Part shown: positions 41,800 through 49,733 of the stretch, in pieces | Layout: every line of letters starts with the position of its first letter | Numbering within the stretch: the stretch's first letter is position 1 | Origin: Paenibacillus antibioticophila | Lineage (GTDB): Bacteria > Bacillota > Bacilli > Paenibacillales > Paenibacillaceae | Direction of reading: 5' to 3' | Assembly (NCBI RefSeq): GCF_000455265.1 | Contig: NZ_HG005143.1 | Span: forward strand, 36,266-100,265 | Length of the DNA stretch: 64,000 nucleotides | Notes under the pieces: generated by a model | What the model saw: the letters and a program-made list of their open reading frames with translations, nothing else | Database searches by the model: none | What the model was told of the DNA's origin: nothing | Translations under genes and position numbers: made by a program

Positions 41800-42372
41800 A
41801 TGAATAAGGAACATGAGCATGGCGGGGCATTCAGGGCCTCTGCCGAGAAGAGAGAGCGTAATTCGCGGACGGAATATGCGAAGAAGCTGAAGACAAAGCA
41901 AATCTATGATTGGCTGCCTCTTCAGCTGGAAATGGCGCATCATTGGATTGAGCATGAGAAGACGCAGACAAAACGGAATATGGCAAGAGGAGCCGTACAC
42001 TTTTGCCAGTTCGGGGAAAATATCGGGTGTGAACAAAATGAAGAGCGTCCTGTCGTGATTATTTCAAATAATACCGTGAATTCAACATCGGGCAATGTAC
42101 TGGTCATTCCATTAACAAAGAACTTGAAAATCCGTACCTTTCCAAAAACAGGGCAGCCTATCCTGACAAAGGAGGGCAATCCGATTCCGCGATTTCAAAG
42201 CCATTATTTTCTGTTCAAAAATAAATATGATTTTCTCGCGTTTGACTCGGCAGCCAAAACGGAAGAAACCACATCGGTAAGTAAAATACGTCTTAAAGAT
42301 CATTTAGGTTCGCTCGACGAAGAAGATATCAGCCGACTGGAAACCCGGCTTAAATGGTCATTTGGATTGTAG
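41800..42372 (+). CDS. PemK/MazF-fold protein with long N-terminal extension
   Basis: A 190-residue protein. Residues about 65-185 have the PemK/MazF endoribonuclease layout: ARGAVHFCQFGENIGCEQNEERPVVIISNN (strand 1, the conserved G-E/G-x-E-Q-x-x-R-P-V-V-I-I-S-N), then GNVLVIPLTKN and SVSKIRLKDHLGSLDEED (key S-x-I-R). The first about 60 residues are charged and helical (EKRERNSRTEYAKKLKTKQIYDWLPLQLEMAHHW), unlike a plain toxin of about 115 residues. No antitoxin gene precedes it. The start ATG 41800 is fixed by AGGAGGAG. It may be a free-standing ribonuclease, a toxin with a built-in neutralising region, or a phage-type protein; activity is unproven. Confidence 0.8.
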   Translation: MNKEHEHGGAFRASAEKRERNSRTEYAKKLKTKQIYDWLPLQLEMAHHWIEHEKTQTKRNMARGAVHFCQFGENIGCEQNEERPVVIISNNTVNSTSGNVLVIPLTKNLKIRTFPKTGQPILTKEGNPIPRFQSHYFLFKNKYDFLAFDSAAKTEETTSVSKIRLKDHLGSLDEEDISRLETRLKWSFGL

Positions 42373-42443
42373 AAACTCCAGAATAAGGTTGACTTTTTCA
42401 AATCGACAGGGTAGAATGAATATAAATTGATTCATTACGTCAT

Positions 42444-42518
42444 CCACCCCGTCGTGGATAAACTCACACGTGCCCGCGTGTCGTTGAGTCCGAGAAGGAG
42501 CCGAAAGGCTCCTTTTTT
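42444..42518 (+). ncRNA. three-hairpin structured RNA candidate
   Basis: Within the 336-bp gap after the PemK-like gene, three consecutive hairpins occur: CCAC-CCCGTC-GTGG (42444-42457), ACACG-TGCCCG-CGTGT (42466-42481) and AAGGAGCC-GAAA-GGCTCCTT followed by TTTT (42495-42518). The last is a standard terminator. The first two could belong to a small RNA or to an extended 3' end of the preceding mRNA. They do not match a riboswitch I recognise. The remaining 42519-42708 holds only the promoter region of the LysE gene. Confidence 0.45.
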
Positions 42519-42708
42519 ATATTTGTTTCACACTTTCTAAGCTTCTTCATCTCTGCGTTGGCATCTTTAAATTCCCTCTTGCTACCATTTACCCGCTGGA
42601 ACGAACTTTAACCATTTATCCCACCTGTCTATTTTTGTTTTTGTGATACAAGCCTCTCCCGTCGAATAGGATGTACAAGTAACTCATGACGTTGGAGGTT
42701 TGAATCAG

Positions 42709-43332
42709 ATGCTTGGTTATATCGTACTCGGGCTGTCGTTGTCAGCCCCGATCGGTCCCGTCAATGCCGCCCAGCTGTCCAAGGGCATTCGGGGCGGCTT
42801 TATGTCGGCATGGCTGGTCGGTCTCGGCGCAATGGCAGCGGATGTGATTTATATGCTGCTTGTGTTCTTTGGTGTAATTCATTTTTTGAATATTCCGTTT
42901 ATGCAGACCTTCCTGTGGCTGTTCGGCGGCTTCCTGCTCATATATACGGGCATAGAAAGCCTTAAGGATGCGGGAAAGTTTCAAATGGCGGATATGCGGG
43001 GCCGGGAGCCGTTGCTGAAATCCTTCATGTCCGGCTTCTTTATGTCACTGGGCAACCCGCTGTCCATTCTGTTCTGGCTCGGCATTTACGGCTCCGTGCT
43101 TGCCCAGACGGCGGCCCAGTCCGGATTAGGGGATCTGATCCTGAACAGCTTCTCGATTATTCTTGGTCTGCTGATCTGGGATCTAACCATGGCAGGATTC
43201 GCCAGTATTTTCCGCAAATATGTGAGCGACCGCTTATTAAAGGGTGTCTCCGTGCTGTCCGGGTTGTTCCTGATCGGATTCGGCCTTTACTTTTTGTTTG
43301 AGGCTCTGCAACTGCTGCTGCAAAGGGTGTAG
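42709..43332 (+). CDS. LysE/RhtB-family amino-acid exporter
   Basis: A 207-residue membrane protein with about six helices and the LysE signature near the start (LSLSAPIGPVNAAQLSKGIRGG; key G-P-x-x-x-x-x-x-x-x-G). A second conserved stretch, SGFFMSLGNPLSILFWLGIYG, follows near residue 115. Members export lysine, threonine, homoserine or similar metabolites; the substrate is unknown. ATG 42709 is chosen because GGAGG at 42694-42698 is ten bases away, while an in-frame TTG at 42700 is too close. It is convergent with the APC permease gene. Confidence 0.9.
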   Translation: MLGYIVLGLSLSAPIGPVNAAQLSKGIRGGFMSAWLVGLGAMAADVIYMLLVFFGVIHFLNIPFMQTFLWLFGGFLLIYTGIESLKDAGKFQMADMRGREPLLKSFMSGFFMSLGNPLSILFWLGIYGSVLAQTAAQSGLGDLILNSFSIILGLLIWDLTMAGFASIFRKYVSDRLLKGVSVLSGLFLIGFGLYFLFEALQLLLQRV

Positions 43333-43350
43333 CCATCAATAAGGCTGGCC

Positions 43351-44697
43351 TCAGCTCTGTCCGCCCGCCTGCTGCTTGCTCCATACTTTGCGCTGCATGA
43401 ACCAGGCGACGAGGGCGATTAGCGCCAAGAATCCGAGACTCCCCCAGAAACCCGGCCTTCCCGGCCCCCTTGCCATGGTGCCGAAGACAGCTATTATAAT
43501 GAAGGCAAGACCGGTCATCCGCTTGATCCGCCCCTTGCTCCCTTCTTTCAGAACTCCGCCTGCGGAGAGCAAAATAAAAACCCAATTATAGAGCAGCAGC
43601 AGCCCGGCAGCTATCGTAATCGTCTCGTAGATCGTGCCGGGAATGAGAAGGGATAATACGATGGAAGCCGCGAGCCCGATGGCCGACATGCCCAGAGCAT
43701 ACATAGGTCGGTCTTTCATCGCGGTTCTGGAAAAAACCGCCGGCGCATCGTGTTCTTCCGAGAGGGTGACGAGCATGGTCACGACCGCATACAAGGAAGC
43801 AACCATCGTGGAGAAGCCCGCGATAATCAATACCGCGTTGAATACATGGGGGATAAAGGGCAAATGAAATTGGCTCAGCGCCGTGATCAGCGGACTTTCC
43901 TTCGGGTTCAGCTTATCCGGTGCGATCAGGGACAGCACCAGTCCGATGGTCAAGCCGTACAGAACCGTCAGGAGCAGCAGCATGACCTTGCCGGCCTTCG
44001 GCGCATCCTTGGGCTGCTTCATCCGAAAGGCCATCATGCCCATGACCTCAATTCCGCCAAAGGCATAGAAGGCGAAAATGAGACTGGACCAGGCGCCGAT
44101 CCAGCCCCCAGGCAGCCAGTTGCGATAGGCCTCGAGCCCTCCCTTCGGCCGCTCCCCGTGGAGCCACCCCATCCAGGCCGCAGCGGCTATGATAATAAAC
44201 ATTACCGTTGCCGCCAGCTTGGCGACAGACAGAATATTCTCGGTCGTATCAAATCCCCGGTTGCCCAGAAAAATGATCAGCAGAGCCAGGACCGCGAAGG
44301 CTGTCGCGCACATCCAAAGCGGCAGATTCGGCAGCCAGAAGCGGGCAAACATGGATATTGCGGTCAGCTGGCTTCCCATGATGAGAATCTCCGATAACCA
44401 ATAGACCCAGCCGCTGCTGAAGCCGGCCCAGCGTCCGAACGCCTGCTTGGCATAGGTCCGGAAGGATCCTTTCTCGGGCTGCTGGGCCGTCATTTTGGCC
44501 AGAGATTCGAATACGGTATAGGTAGCAAAGGAAGCGAGCAGCAGACCTGCTAAGAAAGCCGGTCCTGCCGCCTTTAGCCCGATCGCCGAACCGAGGAAGA
44601 ACCCGGTGCCAACGGTTGACGCAACCCCCAGCAAAGCCAATTGCCACCAGGCTAATCCGCCCTTCTCTTGATCCCCCTGTCTTCCTTTTTCCTTCAC
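43351..44697 (-). CDS. APC-superfamily amino-acid permease
   Basis: A 448-residue transporter with about 12 helices. The first helix carries the unwound G-S/T-G motif (LALLGVASTVGTGFFLGSAIG; key G-x-x-x-x-x-G-T-G-F-F-L-G), and helix 6 reads FAFYAFGGIEVMGMMAFRMKQPKDAPKA (key F-Y-A-F-G-G-x-E). These are the substrate-site elements of amino-acid permeases. The particular amino acid cannot be told. GGAGG precedes the start. It faces the LysE exporter gene across 18 bases. Confidence 0.9.
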   Translation of the reverse strand: MKEKGRQGDQEKGGLAWWQLALLGVASTVGTGFFLGSAIGLKAAGPAFLAGLLLASFATYTVFESLAKMTAQQPEKGSFRTYAKQAFGRWAGFSSGWVYWLSEILIMGSQLTAISMFARFWLPNLPLWMCATAFAVLALLIIFLGNRGFDTTENILSVAKLAATVMFIIIAAAAWMGWLHGERPKGGLEAYRNWLPGGWIGAWSSLIFAFYAFGGIEVMGMMAFRMKQPKDAPKAGKVMLLLLTVLYGLTIGLVLSLIAPDKLNPKESPLITALSQFHLPFIPHVFNAVLIIAGFSTMVASLYAVVTMLVTLSEEHDAPAVFSRTAMKDRPMYALGMSAIGLAASIVLSLLIPGTIYETITIAAGLLLLYNWVFILLSAGGVLKEGSKGRIKRMTGLAFIIIAVFGTMARGPGRPGFWGSLGFLALIALVAWFMQRKVWSKQQAGGQS

Positions 44698-44963
44698 CCT
44701 TTACTCCTCCAATGATCTCGAAATTTTCCGGATGCAGTCCTTAACTCTCTGGGTTTCTATAATTGCACTGGAATTTATATTGTTGGAGGAAATCGGAATT
44801 AAAATACGTACGTTTCCTATTGCTGCCGATAAACCGGATTTCTTCTTGTGCCCCGCAGCGGAGAAATCGAGGTTCTATCCTCCCTGGAGGCGACGGGCCC
44901 ATCTCTTCAGCTCAGTTGCTGTGTTATAATGGCTTAATTAGAGCGCTCAGCGGAGGTATAGCT

Positions 44964-45266
44964 ATGGCTTTTGGCATCAGCAGACAAGAACTTAATCAAT
45001 GGAAACAGGCGGTCTCCCGAGGGGAGATCGCCTATTTGACCCACTACTGGCTCGATCCGCGGTTCCCTGGCATCAAAACCGTGACCAAGGTAGGGTGCAA
45101 TGATCTTGTGCGCCTGGAGGACTGGTGTCTGCGGCATGACCTAAGCCCGGATTACATTCACCACCGTCCGCCCTTCCCCCACTTCGATCTGCTTGGACAC
45201 AAACAGCGGGAGATTCTGATTCAGGAACAGCTTTGGGAGCAATTGGAGCGATTCCGCCTTCTTTGA
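44964..45266 (+). CDS. YneQ-like conserved small protein
   Basis: A 100-residue soluble protein: MAFGISRQELNQWKQAV at the start, THYWLDPRFPGIKTVTKVGCNDL in the middle and HFDLLGHKQREIL near the end. From memory this matches the uncharacterised B. subtilis protein YneQ. Two cysteines and several histidines might bind metal, but no function is known. The start is ATG 44964, with CGGAGG upstream; the frame continues upstream into unlikely sequence. Its end abuts the end of the convergent hybrid kinase gene by one base. Confidence 0.75.
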   Translation: MAFGISRQELNQWKQAVSRGEIAYLTHYWLDPRFPGIKTVTKVGCNDLVRLEDWCLRHDLSPDYIHHRPPFPHFDLLGHKQREILIQEQLWEQLERFRLL

Positions 45267-47513
45267 TCAAATATATTTCTGAAGTGTCTCGGAGATGATA
45301 GTGCTCTTTAACGGCTTACAAATATAATCATCCATCCCCGCCTGCAGGCAAAGGTCCCGATCCTCATTCAACGCATTAGCGGTTACCGCAATAATGGCGG
45401 GACAAGCCCCAGGTGCCAGGGTCTCTTTCAATACTCTGGCAGCATCAAGTCCATTCATTTCAGGCATGTGCACATCCATGAAAATAATATCAAAGGCTTC
45501 ATATGCCACCGCTTGAATAACCTCGTAACCATTCGCCACTGTCTTGGTCGTATGTCCTTGCTGCTCTAGCATCTTCTGGAGCACAATCTGATTCACTTCG
45601 TTATCTTCAGCAATCAGTATGTGCAGCTTCCTCGCTCCCTGATGCTGCTCCATACCCGGATCTTCATCCTCCTGCGGATAGACAGCGCCAAGCGTCACCT
45701 CGAATTTAAAGGTCACCCCCGGCCCCTGATGCTGCTCAACCCATATTTTCCCTTCCATCATCTCTACCAGCTTCTTCGTAATCGCCAGTCCTAATCCCGT
45801 ACCTTCAAACCGCCGTGTCATGAATTGATCCAGCTGCGAGAACGGCTTAAAGAGCAAGGCCACCTTCTCCTCCGGAATCCCGATGCCGGTATCTTTGACG
45901 GCGAAGCAAAGACGAAGCTGCTGTGCGGCCTGGCTCAGACAGGAGACTTCAACCGTAATTCCACCGGAGTAAGTAAACTTCAAGGCATTTCCGATCAGAT
46001 TCATTAAAATCTGCTTGAGCCTGTCCGGGTCTCCGATGACGAGCCCAGGAATTGCCGGATCGGCGTCAAAGGAAAGCGCAAGCCCTTTTTCGTTAGCCCG
46101 AATCTTCAGAATATCCAATGTCTCGGATACAGCCAGACGGAGATCAAATGTGCTTTCATGAAGCTCGCTTTTGCCGGCCTCGATTTTTGCGAAATCAAGA
46201 ATATCATTAATGATGGCCAACAGGGTATCGCCGCTCTTGCGGATAATCTCCAGATACTCCTTCTGGGTTTCCGATAATTCGTTCATCTCGATCATCAGAT
46301 CGGTCATTCCGATGATGCCGTTCATCGGTGTCCGAATCCCATGACTCATCATCGCAAGAAATTCACTCTTGGCCCGGTTTGTTCGCTCGGCTGCCTCCTT
46401 GGCGATTAACAGCTGCTTCTGTTCCCGGATATCCTTCGCAATAATATAGAATCCGACATTTTCGCCGCCGATAATGATCGGCGCAACCGTCGCCAGCACC
46501 TCTGCCTCCTGTCCATCCTTCTGACGGATACTGTTAATGCTCTTGTCGATTGCCGGCGTGGAGAAATTCGACTTCGCTGCAGATAAAATATCCCGCAGCT
46601 TGCTTTCGCCGATGAACATTGAAAAGCGCTGTCCGGTCATTTTCGAAATCTCGTAGCCCGTCAGTTTCTCGGCCATAGCGTTAGCATTGATCACATGGCC
46701 CCGCAGATCCAGAGAGAACACCGCGTCATGATTATATTTTTTCAGGGAATTATACCTCTCTACCGTCTCCTGAAGCTTGCGCTCCACACGTTTGCGGTCG
46801 GTAATATCCTGCACGGTCCCACTCATTCTTACCGGGGTTCCACTGTTGTCATAGCTTACTGTGCCCCGTAAATGCAAGTACTCCGTCTCAGTCTCCGGAA
46901 TAGTATGCCTGAATTCAAAGTCGAAGACCCCGCTTTCAAGAGCCTCGCCAAGTGATTGGAGAAATCTTTCCCGTTCACGGGGCGAGAACTTGCTTAAGAC
47001 CTCTTTCGACGTAACCGTATTGTTAGCTTGATCGAACCGGAGCATCCGGAACACATCCCCAAGCCAAATCACCCTGTCGTCAGGCAGACTCCATTCCCAG
47101 CTTCCGATCCGCGCCATGCCCATCGTCTCTTTCAGGATATCAATTTCACTTCCGGAGAGAGAGACCTCGCGTCCAACCACAATGAACAAGGGCCCGTTAT
47201 CTGTCTCCTCAGCAATCGAGAAGTGAAAATCATAAGGCAGGTATGCGCCGTTCTTGTGCTTCAAGGTAACCTGTAATTCTCCGCGCCCATTCCGCACGAT
47301 GTCCTGCCAGCTGCGCGTCTCTTCCAGCAAGCCCCATTGCGAGAACGGGACACCGATGATTTCGTCCGGCGCATATCCAAGCTTCTTCTCTAAAGACGGC
47401 GAGCAATAGACTCCGATCCCTTGCAGGTCGCAGCAATACACCAAATCCTCCATATGCTTCAGAACCATCCGGCTCAAGTCTTCACCAATCGCATATTCCC
47501 GCTTGTTGTCCAT
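45267..47513 (-). CDS. hybrid PAS histidine kinase with C-terminal receiver
   Basis: A 748-residue soluble kinase with no membrane helix. Three PAS-type segments (about 10-125, 130-250 and 255-375) are followed by a HisKA domain, a HATPase domain (NLIGNALKFT, DTGIGI, GTGLGLAITKKL) and a receiver (about 625-748, LIAEDNEVNQ, FMDVHMPEMNG, aspartate near 678; lysine in YICKPLK). The phospho-accepting box reads MSHGIRTPMNG: the acidic residue directly after the histidine, normally Glu, is Gly. That residue helps phosphotransfer in this family, so activity may be altered. No Hpt domain or partner regulator is adjacent. GCGGAGG precedes the ATG. Confidence 0.9.
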   Translation of the reverse strand: MDNKREYAIGEDLSRMVLKHMEDLVYCCDLQGIGVYCSPSLEKKLGYAPDEIIGVPFSQWGLLEETRSWQDIVRNGRGELQVTLKHKNGAYLPYDFHFSIAEETDNGPLFIVVGREVSLSGSEIDILKETMGMARIGSWEWSLPDDRVIWLGDVFRMLRFDQANNTVTSKEVLSKFSPRERERFLQSLGEALESGVFDFEFRHTIPETETEYLHLRGTVSYDNSGTPVRMSGTVQDITDRKRVERKLQETVERYNSLKKYNHDAVFSLDLRGHVINANAMAEKLTGYEISKMTGQRFSMFIGESKLRDILSAAKSNFSTPAIDKSINSIRQKDGQEAEVLATVAPIIIGGENVGFYIIAKDIREQKQLLIAKEAAERTNRAKSEFLAMMSHGIRTPMNGIIGMTDLMIEMNELSETQKEYLEIIRKSGDTLLAIINDILDFAKIEAGKSELHESTFDLRLAVSETLDILKIRANEKGLALSFDADPAIPGLVIGDPDRLKQILMNLIGNALKFTYSGGITVEVSCLSQAAQQLRLCFAVKDTGIGIPEEKVALLFKPFSQLDQFMTRRFEGTGLGLAITKKLVEMMEGKIWVEQHQGPGVTFKFEVTLGAVYPQEDEDPGMEQHQGARKLHILIAEDNEVNQIVLQKMLEQQGHTTKTVANGYEVIQAVAYEAFDIIFMDVHMPEMNGLDAARVLKETLAPGACPAIIAVTANALNEDRDLCLQAGMDDYICKPLKSTIISETLQKYI

Positions 47514-47697
47514 GTTCTGCCTCCGCCCTAGGTTAAATGGATGTAATGGTTCTATCTCTTAAATCATTATAGTTCAACAGCTTAAAAGTAAAATTTATGT
47601 ATATCTCATTTTTCCCTTTTCAATGTGCCTTCGTCAAGCTATGATTACTCTGGGAGAAACCGTGTATAGAGATAAATTCATATTGAGGTGACGCATA

Positions 47698-48975
47698 ATG
47701 GCTAATTCTGCTTCTGTTCAATCCGCCCCGGTGAGCTTGTTCAAGAACAAGTTCTATCAGACGATTCTGATCTCGAATATCTTTCTTCAAATCGGGATTT
47801 GGGTGCGTAATTTTGCAATTCTGATGTTTGTTACTGACCAGACCAACAGTGATCCGCTCGCGATATCCCTGATCTCGGTGGTCGAATTTGCGCCAATCTT
47901 TGTCTTCTCCTTCATCGGCGGCGCATTTGCTGACCGCTGGAGGCCCAAGCGAACGATGATCTGGTGCGATTTCTTATCCGCCGTTTCCGTCTTTGCAGTG
48001 CTTCTCACGCTTCTGTACGGCTCCTGGGAAAGCGTCTATCTGGCAACCTTTGTGTCCGCCATTCTGTCCCAGTTCTCACAGCCCTCGGTCATGAAGCTGT
48101 TCAAGCAGCATGTTCATCCGGATAAAGTACAACAAGGGATGGCGCTGTTCCAGTCCTTGATTGCCATCTTTATGGTGATGGGACCTTCGTTGGGCATCTT
48201 CGCTTACCATCAATTCGGCATTCATTTGTCCATCGGGGTGATGGGCGTTGCGTTCCTTCTGTCCGCTCTGGTCTTGTTCCGACTGCCTGCAGATGAAGAG
48301 GAGCATAACACGTCAAAAGAAAAGAAAGGCTCCAGCATCCTTCAGGAGCTGCGTGACGGCTTCCGCTATGTTTGGCAAAGTCCGATTCTGAAGGTACTCG
48401 GAGTGGCCTTTGCAATCGCAGGCTTTGCGATCGGCACCATTCAGACGCTCGGACTCTTCCTGGTAACAGAGCGTCTTGGTCAAGACAAGGAGTTCCTGCA
48501 ATATCTCCTTATGGTGAACGGCGTAGCGATGTTAATAGGCGGCGGCGTGATCATGACGCTCTCCCGCAAGATTCGCCCGCAAATTCTTCTGGCCTTCGGC
48601 ACGGCGGTCAGCGCGATATGTATTATAGGAATGGGATGGTCCAATAGCATATCATTAACCTTATTTCTGCAGTTTCTAAACGGCTTGACCTTCCCATGCA
48701 TTCAGATCGGAATCAATACGCTGATTCTGCAGTCCACCGAGCAAAGCTATGTAGGCCGGGTAAACGGCGTGCTTAGCCCGATGTTCATGGGCATGATGGT
48801 CATTATGATGTCCCTGGCCGGCGTAATGAAAAAGCTCTTTCCGCTGGTCGGCATTTATTCTATGGCCGGGATTGTGATGCTGGTTGGAGCGATTATTCTC
48901 ATTCCAATCTTCAAATACAAGCCTGCAGCAACACTGGATTCTTCGCACGGAGCAGCGGCTCCTCAGATACACTAG
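47698..48975 (+). CDS. MFS transporter
   Basis: A 425-residue membrane protein with about 12 helices. The helix 2-3 loop reads GGAFADRWRPKRTMIWCD, the MFS motif A (G-x-x-x-D-R-x-x-x-x-R/K). The long loop between helices 6 and 7 contains EEEHNTSKEKKGSSILQELRDGFRYVWQSP, typical of the MFS_3-type exporters (enterobactin-exporter/macrolide-exporter branch). An export role is likely but the substrate is unknown. TGAGGTGA precedes the ATG. The terminator is at 49009-49060. Confidence 0.9.
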   Translation: MANSASVQSAPVSLFKNKFYQTILISNIFLQIGIWVRNFAILMFVTDQTNSDPLAISLISVVEFAPIFVFSFIGGAFADRWRPKRTMIWCDFLSAVSVFAVLLTLLYGSWESVYLATFVSAILSQFSQPSVMKLFKQHVHPDKVQQGMALFQSLIAIFMVMGPSLGIFAYHQFGIHLSIGVMGVAFLLSALVLFRLPADEEEHNTSKEKKGSSILQELRDGFRYVWQSPILKVLGVAFAIAGFAIGTIQTLGLFLVTERLGQDKEFLQYLLMVNGVAMLIGGGVIMTLSRKIRPQILLAFGTAVSAICIIGMGWSNSISLTLFLQFLNGLTFPCIQIGINTLILQSTEQSYVGRVNGVLSPMFMGMMVIMMSLAGVMKKLFPLVGIYSMAGIVMLVGAIILIPIFKYKPAATLDSSHGAAAPQIH

Positions 48976-49008
48976 GCTCTCTAATCAGAAACCAGCTAAT
49001 ACCTTGTC

Positions 49009-49060
49009 AAGGGTGTCCCAGAAGTGATCATAAGATGAACTGAGGGGCACCCTCTTTCAT
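49009..49060 (+). terminator. terminator of the MFS gene
   Basis: AAGGGTGTCCC pairs with GGGGCACCCTCTT (one G-U), followed by TTTCATTTC. A similar AGGGTGT/ACACCCT hairpin ends several genes in this window. Confidence 0.8.
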
Positions 49061-49072
49061 TTCGTCAAACAT

Positions 49073-49138
49073 AAAGAAACCGCTCTCTGGAAAATGGTGG
49101 TGCCACCCAACCATAAACCAATAGGAGACGGTTTCTTT
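49073..49138. repeat. long imperfect hairpin in gene-free DNA
   Basis: AAAGAAACCG at 49073-49082 is the reverse complement of CGGTTTCTTT at 49129-49138, with a nested GGTGG-TG-CCACC hairpin between. It could be the end of a lost insertion sequence or a structured RNA. The gene-free region runs from 48976 to 49733. Confidence 0.5.
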
Positions 49139-49230
49139 GTACATTCGAACATTTGATATAGCAGGGATCAACTCTGTTTCCCAATATAAGCAATGCGGTA
49201 CATTTGGTCTAAAGAAGTAAACACTTGGTA

Positions 49231-49413
49231 TAACGGACATTATGTCTCCTTACGGTCCGCCTTTGGATGAGCCAGAATTGTAACGGACATTTCGGTTGCT
49301 TAGAGAGTAGAATCGAGTGAACCAGAGTCGTTTGAGCGTCCTAAGCGCCCGAAATGTCCGTTAACCCTTCGAATCATAAGAACAAGTCTGCTAAGGATCT
49401 AAAATGTCCGTTA
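49231..49413. repeat. phased GGACAT motif array with inverted halves
   Basis: TAACGGACAT occurs at 49231-49240 and 49281-49290, 50 bp apart. Its reverse complement ATGTCCGTTA occurs at 49354-49363 and 49404-49413, again 50 bp apart. The inner copies extend to an exact 14-bp inverted repeat (TAACGGACATTTCG). A weaker fifth copy (GTATCCGAC) is near 49424. The array does not overlap a gene. Confidence 0.75.
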
Positions 49414-49498
49414 GGAGTTTAAAGTATCCGACAGCAAGCAGCAGATGTCTAATCAGAGAACCGGTTGCTCACAAATAGGTGTCTGATTAGGAGAGGCT

Positions 49499-49639
49499 TT
49501 GACGCAGCTTACCCCGGAGGTGGACGAGACATCAATGTTCATGTGGATTGCAGGCAGACAAAGACCCGATTTCCGCATTACTAACCGTTTTCGCTCTGAG
49601 CGAATGAAAACCGTATTGGAGACGGTGTTTACCGCAACA
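49499..49639 (+). mobile_element. remnant of an IS1182-family transposase
   Basis: One frame reads TSMFMWIAGRQRPDFRITNRFRSERMKTVLETVFTA, here cited for the key run R-Q-R-P-D-F-R and N-R-F-R-S-E-R-M. This is the conserved N-terminal block of IS1182-type DDE transposases. The rest of the protein, its catalytic acids and intact terminal repeats are absent; after about 49630 the frame runs into a terminator. It is an inactive fragment about one tenth of the expected gene. Confidence 0.75.
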
Positions 49640-49640
49640 A

Positions 49641-49692
49641 GAAAGAGTCCTGACAACCCCACATGCCTTTGCATGGGAGTTGCAGGACTCTT
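49641..49692 (-). terminator. terminator of ppaC
   Basis: AAGAGTCCTG pairs with CAGGACTCTT, with an inner ATGCAAAGGCAT hairpin; on the minus strand TTTCTTGTT follows. Confidence 0.85.
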
Positions 49693-49733
49693 ATTGCTGT
49701 CTCTTTTATATGAGTTGAACCAACTTATACCGA

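Noticed and set aside
42385..42405. Further solo end of the MITE-like repeat (GTTGACTTTTTCAAA)
   Set aside because: Only about 12 bases agree, which is too short to separate from chance.
49028..49240. Minus-strand 70-residue frame
   Set aside because: It covers the terminator and long hairpin, has no ribosome site and no family features.
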